From JBGTKH01 sp041744735 (GTDB lineage: Bacteria > Planctomycetota > Planctomycetia > Pirellulales > Pirellulaceae): a DNA stretch of 10,645 bases. The translations under genes were made by a program, and so were the position numbers. The notes below the pieces were generated by a model. It did no database searches. It was not told the DNA's origin and saw only the letters and a list, made by a program, of their open reading frames with translations. The DNA lies in contig JBGTKH010000599.1 in NCBI GenBank assembly GCA_041744735.1, forward strand, positions 1 through 10,645. The letters are read 5' to 3'. This document shows, piece by piece, positions 1 to 6,631 of this stretch (position 1 is its first letter; the number at the start of each line of letters is the position of its first letter).

Positions 1-1
1 C

Positions 2-295
2 GTCGCCATCGGCGAAGCCCGCCGCGACATCCGCGAAGGCCGACTGCTGCCCGTGCCGGTCCACCTGCGCGACGCGCACTATGGCGGCGCCAAACGTCTG
101 GGGCACGGCGCCGACTATCAATACTCGCACGATTCGGCCGACGGTGTCGCCGCGCAAGATTATCTGGGCGTCGACCGCCAGTACTACCGCCCCGTCCCCC
201 GCGGCTTCGAAGCCGAATTGGCCCAGCGTTTGGATACGATTCGCGCTAAGTTGCGTGAAGCCAAAGTTGGCAGGAACTCCGATGACCATTCTTAG
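2..295 (+). CDS. rarA: Replication-associated recombination protein A, C-terminal part (partial, 5' end outside window)
   Basis: The open frame enters from the left edge and ends at TAG 293-295, giving 97 visible residues. The stretch REGRLLPVPVHLRDAHYGGAKRLGHG, followed by a YSHD motif and then YYRPVPRGFEAELAQRL, matches the C-terminal tetramerisation region of the RarA/MgsA family of AAA+ ATPases. In this family the equivalent residues read roughly VPxHLRxA, then GYGxxYxYxHD, then a YYxPxxRGxE motif. The ATPase core with the Walker motifs lies outside the window. RarA acts in the cytoplasm at stalled or collapsed replication forks, so it fits functionally beside recA. A 211-bp gap with its own promoter separates the two genes, so they are probably not one simple transcript. 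The family call is firm. The only uncertainty is whether the missing part is intact. Confidence 0.9.
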   Translation, partial: VAIGEARRDIREGRLLPVPVHLRDAHYGGAKRLGHGADYQYSHDSADGVAAQDYLGVDRQYYRPVPRGFEAELAQRLDTIRAKLREAKVGRNSDDHS

Positions 296-392
296 CGGGA
301 CGAATCGCGGGATACGATCCGATGCACAATCAGAATCCGCCGCGTTGGACCAAACGTGTCCCGGCATGTGCGATAAATATGGCACGTGGCTA

Positions 393-421
393 TTGCAGAG
401 CGAAACAGCGATCGGTATAGT
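393..421 (+). promoter_or_regulatory. Candidate sigma70-type promoter for recA
   Basis: TTGCAG (393-398) and TATAGT (416-421) are separated by exactly 17 bp. Each hexamer has four or five matches to the TTGACA/TATAAT consensus. Transcription would start near 427-429, leaving a leader of about 80 nt before the recA start codon. An inverted repeat begins just after the predicted start point. Planctomycete promoters are less well described than enterobacterial ones, so this is a pattern match only. Confidence 0.6.
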
Positions 422-430
422 ATCCATGTG

Positions 431-447
431 TTCACTATCGGAGTGAA
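431..447. promoter_or_regulatory. Perfect inverted repeat at the recA start point, candidate operator (LexA-type?)
   Basis: TTCACT (431-436), five bases ATCGG, then AGTGAA (442-447) form a perfect 6-bp dyad. It starts about 10 bp after the predicted -10 box, so a bound repressor would sit on the transcription start. recA is the classic SOS gene and is usually repressed by LexA. The motif does not match the E. coli (CTG-N10-CAG), Bacillus (GAAC-N4-GTTC) or alphaproteobacterial (GTTC-N7-GTTC) boxes. The dyad is seen directly; its role is inferred from position. Confidence 0.4.
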
Positions 448-506
448 GGGCCGCTCGCCGCGACGCTTGAAAGGTTTTCCATCTTATCTCATAAAGGAGT
501 ACATTC

Positions 507-1658
507 ATGGTTGCCACTCAAAGGTCGAACAATCGTATGGCCAAGAAAGACAAGACGGTCCGAGCCAGTGACGACATGATCGCCGATCCCGCGGCGGCGG
601 CCGCCGCGGAGATGTTGGAGCAAAACGCCACGCTCCGCACGACACTGCAGCAGATCGAAAAGCAATTCGGCGAAGGCTCGATCATGCCACTGGGCAGCGC
701 CAAAGCGGTGCAAATCGAGGGCATCCCGACCGGCAGCCTGTCGTTGGACATCGCGTTGGGAGGGCAGGGGGTTCCCCGCGGCCGCATCATCGAAGTTTTC
801 GGGCCCGAATCCAGCGGCAAGACGACGTTGGCGTTACACGTGATCGCACAGGCTCAAAAGGTTGGTGGCATCGCGGCGTTCATCGACGCCGAACATGCGT
901 TCGATCCAACCTGGGGCAAAAAGGTGGGTGTGCAACTGGAAACGCTGTTGGTCAGCCAACCCAACACCGGCGAAGAAGCGATGCAAATCACCGAGATGCT
1001 GATCAAGTCGAACGCGGTGGACGTGATCGTCATCGATTCGGTCGCCGCGTTGGTCCCCAGGCAAGAATTGGAAGGCGAGATCGGCGACTCGCACATCGGC
1101 CTGCAAGCACGTCTAATGAGCCAGGCGATGCGCAAATTGACCGGCGCGATTGCCAAGAGCAAAACGTCGGTCATCTTCATCAACCAGATCCGCGAGAAGA
1201 TCGGCGTGATGTTCGGCAGCCCCGAAACGACGCCCGGCGGCCGGGCGCTGAAGTGTTATAGTTCGTGCCGCATCGACGTGCGGCGGATCGGGCAATTGAA
1301 GGATGGCGAAGAAGTGGTCGGCCAGCGTGTGCGGGCGAAAGTGGTGAAGAACAAGATCGCACCGCCGTTCCGCATCGCCGAGTTTGATATGATGCACACT
1401 TGCGGGATCAGCTACGAAGGGGACATTCTGGATCTGGGCGTGGTCCAGAAGGTTGTCGCCCGCAGCGGCTCGTGGTTCAAGTACGGCGAAACGTATTTGG
1501 GCCAAGGCAAGGAAAAGGCCCGCGCGTTTTTGGTCGAACATCCCGAAGTGTCCGCCGAAATCCGCGAGCGAGTACTGACCGCCGGCGGCCATTTGGCCGT
1601 TTCCGCCCCGTCCGATGGCGAAGAAAGTTCGGACGACGCAGCCGAAGCAACAGAGTAG
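507..1658 (+). CDS. recA: RecA recombinase
   Basis: A 383-residue RecA, which binds single-stranded DNA, catalyses ATP-dependent strand exchange and normally triggers LexA self-cleavage. The Walker A motif GPESSGKTT is at residues 99-107 and Walker B (VIVIDS) at 173-178. Loop L1 with EGEIGDSHIGLQARLM lies near 189-204, and loop L2 with INQIREKIGVMFGSPETTPGG near 225-245. The C-terminal tail (SDGEESSDDAAEATE) is acidic, as in E. coli RecA, where the tail moderates activity. The protein is about 30 residues longer than typical, mainly because of an N-terminal extension with a six-alanine run (residues 29-34) before the conserved QIEKQFGEGSIM. The start at 507 is chosen because AGGAG (495-499) lies 7 nt upstream. 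An internal ATG at 537 has only a weaker, more distant AAAGG. Two cysteines (C250, C254) follow GGRALK, where most RecAs have Phe and Val. Confidence 0.98.
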   Translation: MVATQRSNNRMAKKDKTVRASDDMIADPAAAAAAEMLEQNATLRTTLQQIEKQFGEGSIMPLGSAKAVQIEGIPTGSLSLDIALGGQGVPRGRIIEVFGPESSGKTTLALHVIAQAQKVGGIAAFIDAEHAFDPTWGKKVGVQLETLLVSQPNTGEEAMQITEMLIKSNAVDVIVIDSVAALVPRQELEGEIGDSHIGLQARLMSQAMRKLTGAIAKSKTSVIFINQIREKIGVMFGSPETTPGGRALKCYSSCRIDVRRIGQLKDGEEVVGQRVRAKVVKNKIAPPFRIAEFDMMHTCGISYEGDILDLGVVQKVVARSGSWFKYGETYLGQGKEKARAFLVEHPEVSAEIRERVLTAGGHLAVSAPSDGEESSDDAAEATE

Positions 1659-1663
1659 GGCAG

Positions 1664-1692
1664 GGGAGTGTGGTCGGCGCCGGCCTGCTCCC
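1664..1692 (+). other. GC-rich imperfect stem-loop between recA and the protease gene
   Basis: GGGAG (1664-1668) can pair with CTCCC (1688-1692). Inside them GGTCGGC (1672-1678) and GCCGGCC (1679-1685) form a near-perfect palindrome with one G-T pair. No T-run follows, so it is not a canonical intrinsic terminator. It could slow transcription or protect the recA mRNA end. The gap to the next gene is only 64 nt, so read-through is likely. Confidence 0.3.
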
Positions 1693-1722
1693 GTGAGAAT
1701 TTACAACTGGGAGCAAGCGCCG

Positions 1723-3216
1723 ATGACCGATGCACTTCGTAACCCGAAGCGTCAGCGAGGGCCATTGAGACGAACTGTGGGATCGACACTCCTGTCTGTC
1801 TTGCTTGTGTTTGTCTCGTCCACGTCTGCCACCCCAACGGTGGCCCAAGAAGTCAGCGGCCTCCAAGCCGCTTTGGCCTTGGAACAGACCTTGATTGACG
1901 TCATCGCGAAAACCGAAAAGTCGGTCGTCGCGATCGGTCGCATTCGCAAAGATCATCCAGGCACCGAAGAAGAACGCATGAGCCCGGACTTCGTGCCCAA
2001 CGAATTCGGCACCGGTGTGGTCGTCGACCGGCAAGGCAAAATCCTTACCAACTATCACGTCTTGGGAGACATCGAAACGTACGACTATTACGTCTGGACC
2101 AACCGCCGGCCGTTCCGTGCTCGCGCGACCGTCGAAGCCTGCGATCCGTGGACCGATCTGGCGGTTCTGCAAATCACTGCCGATGATCTGGAGCCGATCA
2201 CGCTCGGCGACGCTAAGGATTTAAAAAAGGGGCAAATAGTTATTGCGCTGGGCAATCCATTCGCGGTGGCTCGCAACGGTGAAGTCAGCGCAAGCTGGGG
2301 CATCGTATCCAACCTCTCGCGCCAAGCCCCGTCGCGTCCGGCCGCCGATCGTCCACTCGATGGCCGCGAGACGCTGCATCACTACGGCACCTTGATTCAG
2401 ACCGACGCCAAGCTGAATTTGGGCACCAGCGGCGGAGCACTGGTAAATCTGAAAGGCGAGATGATCGGACTCACCACCGCGCTGGCGGCGCTGGACACGT
2501 ACGAACAATCCGGCGGCTATGCGATTCCCGTCGACGCCGACTTCAAGCGCACGTTGGAAACATTGAAATCGGGTCACAAAGCGCAATTCGGATTTCTGGG
2601 AATCGAGCCGGAAGCGCTGAGCGTGCAACAGCGCCAGCAAGGCCAATTCGGGACCCGCATTCGACAAGTCATTCCAGGTACTCCCGCCGCGGCGGCCGGT
2701 TTGCAAATCGGCGACGTTGTTACGCACATCAATGGCCAACTCGTCTACGATCCCACGACACTGATCCGCGACCTGAGTAAACTGCCGCTGGAAGAACGCG
2801 TTGAGTTGACCGTGCAACGTGGTGCCCTAGGAACACGCACCGGTCGAGCGTTCAAAGTGACGGCGGTGCTGTCGAAAAAGTATGTGACAGAGATTCGCCC
2901 GGCGTACTCCAAAGTCGACGATCCGAGTTGGCGCGGAATGAGCGTCGACTATGCAACCGCGATGCCCGGCGAAGTGTTTCGCGAACGGGCCGCGGAAATC
3001 GATCCGGCTGGGTGCGTTGTCGCCGTCGATGTCCAGCGCGATTCGCCGGCCTGGAAAGGCGGCCTGCGCCCCTGGACCTTTATCAGCCATGTCGGTAACA
3101 CGCGCGTTTCCAAGCCGCAGCAATTCTATGACGCCGTCGCCAGCCAAGCCGGCATCGTCCGCGTCCGCACCACCAATCGCCAAACTGAAGACCCGGTGCT
3201 GTCCATCGCGCCGTAG
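1723..3216 (+). CDS. Secreted HtrA/Deg-type serine protease with PDZ-like regions
   Basis: A 497-residue trypsin-like protease of the HtrA (DegP/DegQ) type, expected to degrade or hold misfolded proteins outside the cytoplasmic membrane. Residues 1-41 look like a signal peptide: a basic n-region (RNPKRQRGPLRR), a hydrophobic stretch (VGSTLLSVLLVFVSS), and a plausible cleavage after TPTVA. The catalytic triad is H112 in TNYHV, D145 in DPWTDLAVL and S236 in LNLGTSGGAL. A first PDZ domain covers about 290-385 (IPGTPAAAAGLQIGDVVTHING). A second, more divergent PDZ-like region covers about 425-490 (DSPAWKGGLRPWTFISHVGN). The ATG at 1723 is preferred because GGGAG (1709-1713) lies 9 nt upstream. 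A GTG at 1693 is a possible alternative, and the frame stays open upstream into recA. The gene sits where many bacteria have recX. The family is certain; the exact subtype and substrate are not. Confidence 0.9.
   Translation: MTDALRNPKRQRGPLRRTVGSTLLSVLLVFVSSTSATPTVAQEVSGLQAALALEQTLIDVIAKTEKSVVAIGRIRKDHPGTEEERMSPDFVPNEFGTGVVVDRQGKILTNYHVLGDIETYDYYVWTNRRPFRARATVEACDPWTDLAVLQITADDLEPITLGDAKDLKKGQIVIALGNPFAVARNGEVSASWGIVSNLSRQAPSRPAADRPLDGRETLHHYGTLIQTDAKLNLGTSGGALVNLKGEMIGLTTALAALDTYEQSGGYAIPVDADFKRTLETLKSGHKAQFGFLGIEPEALSVQQRQQGQFGTRIRQVIPGTPAAAAGLQIGDVVTHINGQLVYDPTTLIRDLSKLPLEERVELTVQRGALGTRTGRAFKVTAVLSKKYVTEIRPAYSKVDDPSWRGMSVDYATAMPGEVFRERAAEIDPAGCVVAVDVQRDSPAWKGGLRPWTFISHVGNTRVSKPQQFYDAVASQAGIVRVRTTNRQTEDPVLSIAP
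1738..1761. repeat. NPKRQRG-coding planctomycete repeat inside the signal-peptide n-region
   Basis: The stretch AACCCGAAGCGTCAGCGAGG (1741-1760) with its flanks encodes RNPKRQRG. Its reverse complement reads PSLTLRVT in another frame. From memory, this peptide pair recurs across unrelated hypothetical proteins in Pirellulales-type planctomycetes, which suggests a dispersed DNA repeat rather than a protein motif. Only one copy is present in this window, so the repeat status rests on recollection and was not tested. Confidence 0.45.
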
Positions 3217-3245
3217 CGCCGCGAACATGATTCCTCCTTTCTTCC

Positions 3246-3275
3246 TTCGTACTTAGTAATTCGTACTTCGTCCTT
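3246..3275 (+). repeat. Short direct repeats upstream of alaS
   Basis: TTCGTACTT occurs at 3246-3254 and 3260-3268, and a one-base variant TTCGTCCTT overlaps at 3267-3275. The stretch is poorer in GC than its surroundings and lies in the 146-bp gap between the protease gene and alaS. No clear promoter or terminator was recognised there. A TATCAT at 3311-3316 has no convincing -35 partner. Confidence 0.5.
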
Positions 3276-3362
3276 TCTCCGCCCGTCTGGCCCATCGCAC
3301 TGGCAAGCGATATCATGTGCGGTTTAGAACTTTCTTCGACTCGTTGCGACAGTTTCTGACCC

Positions 3363-6170
3363 ATGAAAGCCGACGAACTCCGCGAAAAATACCTCGCGTT
3401 CTTTGAAACCAAAGGCCACGTCCGCAAGCCCAGCGACGTGCTGGTTCCCACCTGGGACCCGTCCGTGCTGTTCACGCCGGCCGGCATGAATCAGTTCAAA
3501 GACCACTTCTTGGGCAAGGTGAAGTTGGAGTTCACGCGCGCGACGACCTGCCAAAAGTGTCTGCGCACCGGCGACATCGATAATGTGGGCCGCACGGCTT
3601 ATCACCACACCTTTTTCGAGATGCTGGGCAACTTCAGCTTCGGCGACTATTTCAAACGCGAGGCGATTAACTGGGCGTGGGAGTTTTGCACTGGGAAAAA
3701 GTGGCTGCGGATCGATCCCGCGCGGTTGACGGTGTCCGTGTACGTGGACGACGACGAAGCGTACGGGATTTGGCAAAAAGACATCGGCCTCTCGGCAGAC
3801 CGCATCGAGCGGCTAGGTGAAGCTGACAACTTCTGGCCCGCCGGAGCACCAAGCAACGGTCCCGACGGCGTGTGCGGTCCTTGCAGCGAAATCTTCTTCC
3901 ATCCCGACAAAGGCAAGTCGGTTGAGATCTGGAACCTCGTGTTCACGCAATTCAATCGCGTTGGCGAACCGCCAAACAACTTGCGGCCGCTGCCCAGCAA
4001 GAACATTGACACCGGCATGGGCTTCGAGCGCACCGCGGCCGTGCTGCAAGGCGTCGAGACCAACTATCACATCGACATCCTGCGACCAATCGTAGAAGCT
4101 GCTGCCGACGTATGCGGACTGACATACGACCCGGCCAGCGAGCACGGACGGCGGCTACGGCGAATCACCGACCATGTGCGGGCCTGTACGTTCGCGATCC
4201 ACGAAAACGTTTATCCCGGCCCAAACAAGGAGAAGTACGTTGTCCGTCGGCTGCTGCGACGAGCGGTGCTCGACGGCCACCAATTGGGCAAACGCGATCC
4301 GTTCCTGCACCAACTGGTGCCGGTCGTCGCCGAGATGATGAAGCACCCGTACCCGGAATTGGCCGACACCATGCAGCGCGTGGCCAAGGTCATCGAACAG
4401 GAGGAGAGCACTTTCTTCGCCACCATCGACGGCGGCTTGGCTCGCATTGAACGGATTTTTACCGACATGCAGCGCGATGATTTGGTGATGGTCGATGGGG
4501 GACACGCGGCCGAACTGTATCAAACCTACGGAGTGCCGCCCGAGTTGGTCGAATCCTTGTCCGCCGAACGTAACTTCACGTTCGACTGGCCCGGCTTCCG
4601 CAAGGCGATGGAGAAACATGGCATCGAATCCGGGAAAGGACAATTCGAACTGTTCAAAACCGGACCGATCGAGGCTCTGAAGCGGGCGTTGCACGCGACC
4701 GAGTTTTTGGGTTACGAGATGACCGAAGCCGAGGCCGAGGTCAAGGGCCTCGTCGCTCAAAACCAGTTGTGCGATAAAGTGACCGAAGTGGGGCACGAGA
4801 AGCCGATCGTTGTGGTGCTCGATCGATCTCCCTTCTATGGCGAATCGGGCGGCCAGGTGGGAGACGCGGGTGAGCTTGTCGGCGAGGATTTCACATTCTG
4901 TGTGACCGACACGCAGAAAGACGGCGACTTGATTTTGCACTACGGGCATCTGACCGCGGGGCAGTTGCGAGCCGGCGCGAGTGTGACGGCGCGCGTCGAT
5001 GATTCGCGCCGTCGAGCGATCCGCCGAGCACACTCGGCCACACATATCTTGCACCACGCGCTGCAAAAGCACGTCGGCAGCCACGCGCAGCAACAGGGCT
5101 CTAAAGTGGACGACGACTGGCTGCGATTCGATTTCACGAATCTGTCGCCGGTTGATAGCGAACATCTGGCGGCGGTTGAGCGCGATGTGAATCAACACGT
5201 CGCCGCCGCAGAACCGGTCCGCTGGGAATATCTGCCGCTGGCTAAGGCGCGAACGGCCGGCGCGATGATGCTGTTCGGCGAAAAATATCCTGATCCCGTG
5301 CGGATGGTGTCGATGGGCGAGTTCAGCCGGGAGTTGTGCGGCGGCACGCATTTGAACAACACGGCGGAGGTGGGCCCGTTTGAGATCGTCAGCGAAGAAA
5401 GCGTCTCGGCCGGTGTGCGCCGCGTCGTTGCACTGACAGGTGAGAAGGCGAAAGAGCACGCACGGCGTACCGAGACTGCTTTGCGCGAAGCCGCCGAACA
5501 GCTCGGTGTAGGGTTGCTCGACGTACCCGTCGCGGTGAAAGAGTTAGCACAAACCGTGCGTGACTTGAAGAAGCAACTGTCCAGCGGCTCCAAGCCGCCG
5601 ACCGATAAGCCACAAACAAAATCGGCTGGCGCCGCGAAAGGCGAACCAAGTTACGCCGCAGTAAAAGCCGCGCTGCGCGATGCGGCGCGGGCGCTGAACG
5701 TCTCGCTGTTCGACGTGCCCGCGCGCGTCGTGACGCTCACGTCCGACGTCGAAAACTTGCAACGGCAATTGGCTGATCTGCAAAAGTCGGGCACCGTCTC
5801 CGCGGAGTCGTTACTCGAGAAGGCCGAAGATATCGATGGCGTTAAAGTAGTCGTCGCCGAAACGCCTGGTGCCAATCCGAACTTGATGCGGCAACTGATC
5901 GATCAACTCAGGCAGAAGGGCGGTCCCGTGGCGGCGCTACTGGCGGCCGCGCAGGGCGACGGCAAAGTTCTGTTGGTCGCCGGACTAAGCCGCGACCTTG
6001 TTTCGCGCGGCCTGAGCGCCGGAAACTGGGTCCGCGACGTGGCCCCCGTGGTCGGCGGCGGCGGCGGCGGCAAAGCAGATTTGGCTCAGGCCGGCGGCAA
6101 GCTTCCCGACAAATTGCCCGAAGCTCTCGATACCGCCCGCACTACAATTCAAAGGATGCTTGTCGGCTAA
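3363..6170 (+). CDS. alaS: Alanyl-tRNA synthetase with duplicated pre-C-Ala segment
   Basis: A 935-residue AlaRS, a cytoplasmic class II synthetase that charges tRNA-Ala and edits mischarged Ser/Gly. The aminoacylation core opens with KADELREKYLAFFETKGH and includes FTPAGMNQFKDHFLG (38-51). RTAYHHTFFEMLGNFSFGDYF (77-97) and the GMGFERTAAVLQG block (218-230) follow. The editing domain has the zinc ligands H557 and H561 (HSATH) plus C659 and H663 (CGGTH). The C-Ala domain ends with VVGGGGGGKADLAQAGG (896-912). The protein is about 60 residues longer than E. coli AlaRS (876). The extra length is accounted for by a second copy of the helical segment after the editing domain (706-739 and 770-803), joined by a Ser/Pro/Lys-rich linker. 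No Shine-Dalgarno sequence precedes the ATG (CTGACCC-ATG), unlike most neighbouring genes. Confidence 0.98.
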   Translation: MKADELREKYLAFFETKGHVRKPSDVLVPTWDPSVLFTPAGMNQFKDHFLGKVKLEFTRATTCQKCLRTGDIDNVGRTAYHHTFFEMLGNFSFGDYFKREAINWAWEFCTGKKWLRIDPARLTVSVYVDDDEAYGIWQKDIGLSADRIERLGEADNFWPAGAPSNGPDGVCGPCSEIFFHPDKGKSVEIWNLVFTQFNRVGEPPNNLRPLPSKNIDTGMGFERTAAVLQGVETNYHIDILRPIVEAAADVCGLTYDPASEHGRRLRRITDHVRACTFAIHENVYPGPNKEKYVVRRLLRRAVLDGHQLGKRDPFLHQLVPVVAEMMKHPYPELADTMQRVAKVIEQEESTFFATIDGGLARIERIFTDMQRDDLVMVDGGHAAELYQTYGVPPELVESLSAERNFTFDWPGFRKAMEKHGIESGKGQFELFKTGPIEALKRALHATEFLGYEMTEAEAEVKGLVAQNQLCDKVTEVGHEKPIVVVLDRSPFYGESGGQVGDAGELVGEDFTFCVTDTQKDGDLILHYGHLTAGQLRAGASVTARVDDSRRRAIRRAHSATHILHHALQKHVGSHAQQQGSKVDDDWLRFDFTNLSPVDSEHLAAVERDVNQHVAAAEPVRWEYLPLAKARTAGAMMLFGEKYPDPVRMVSMGEFSRELCGGTHLNNTAEVGPFEIVSEESVSAGVRRVVALTGEKAKEHARRTETALREAAEQLGVGLLDVPVAVKELAQTVRDLKKQLSSGSKPPTDKPQTKSAGAAKGEPSYAAVKAALRDAARALNVSLFDVPARVVTLTSDVENLQRQLADLQKSGTVSAESLLEKAEDIDGVKVVVAETPGANPNLMRQLIDQLRQKGGPVAALLAAAQGDGKVLLVAGLSRDLVSRGLSAGNWVRDVAPVVGGGGGGKADLAQAGGKLPDKLPEALDTARTTIQRMLVG
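5478..5771 (+). repeat. Internal duplication in alaS (two 34-codon copies, offset 64 codons)
   Basis: Copy 1 is residues 706-739 (bases 5478-5579) and copy 2 is residues 770-803 (bases 5670-5771). They share 17 of 34 residues by direct alignment, including ALR-AA, the L-V-L pattern, DVP and a final QL. Each copy has the look of the helix that leads into the C-Ala domain in this family. The linker between them (about 740-769) is rich in Ser, Pro, Lys and Ala and is probably flexible. Confidence 0.8.
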
Positions 6171-6185
6171 CAAAAGGACCACGAT

Positions 6186-6617
6186 ATGCAAACTTCAGCG
6201 CGAGTCGTGACTGCGGGCAATTTGGCATTCGTTGTTCTCGCACTCGGCGCCGTCGCTGGCTGTGGCGGACCGACTACGTACCCGGTCAAGGGCCGCGTAC
6301 AGTTGACTGGTGGCGGCGATGTGTCCGCTCTAGCTGGCCACGTTGTAACGTTTGAGTCCGTCGATAGCGGCATCAACGGCACAGGTGAGATTCAGCCCGA
6401 CGGCACATTCACACTGACCACGTACAAAGAGAACGACGGCGCCGCTCCCGGTCAACATCGCGTGGCCCTCACTCCGCCGCCGCCACCCATCGACGCCCCC
6501 ATTCCGCCGCGGCGCATTGCCGATAAGTATCTCAGCTTGCAAACCAGCGACTTGGTTGTCGAGGTTGTTAAAGGTAAGCCGGAGATCACGCTGGAAATTC
6601 AGCCGGCGCCGAAGTAA
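6186..6617 (+). CDS. Small lipoprotein with transthyretin-like fold (planctomycete type)
   Basis: A 143-residue protein with an N-terminal hydrophobic stretch (LAFVVLALGAVAGC) and a lipobox whose Cys is C26 (VAGC-GG), so it should be lipid-anchored. The mature part starts TYPVKGRVQL, has an IQPDGTFTL strand motif near residues 69-77 and GQHRVALTP near 90-98. It ends with a PPRRIADKYLSLQTSDLVVEV stretch. This order matches the small carboxypeptidase-regulatory-like lipoproteins found in many copies in planctomycetes, whose function is not known. The start at 6186 is supported by AAAAGGA (6172-6178), 7 nt upstream. It follows alaS by 15 bp and could be co-transcribed with it. It converges with the DUF1559 gene. 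Confidence 0.8.
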   Translation: MQTSARVVTAGNLAFVVLALGAVAGCGGPTTYPVKGRVQLTGGGDVSALAGHVVTFESVDSGINGTGEIQPDGTFTLTTYKENDGAAPGQHRVALTPPPPPIDAPIPPRRIADKYLSLQTSDLVVEVVKGKPEITLEIQPAPK

Positions 6618-6631
6618 CACCGTGGCCCCAA

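Noticed and set aside
1615..1722. N-terminal extension of the protease frame beginning at 1615 inside recA
   Set aside because: It overlaps the recA 3' end, has no signal-peptide character, and the ATG at 1723 has a good ribosome binding site followed by a clear signal peptide.
1656..1722. Intrinsic terminator after recA
   Set aside because: The stem-loop at 1664-1692 lacks a following T-run, so it is listed only as a stem-loop.
4155..5459. 434-codon minus-strand open frame within alaS
   Set aside because: It is antisense to a fully conserved AlaRS. Long antisense frames are common in GC-rich genes, and its composition (rich in Arg, His, Gln and Leu without motifs) is that of a shadow.
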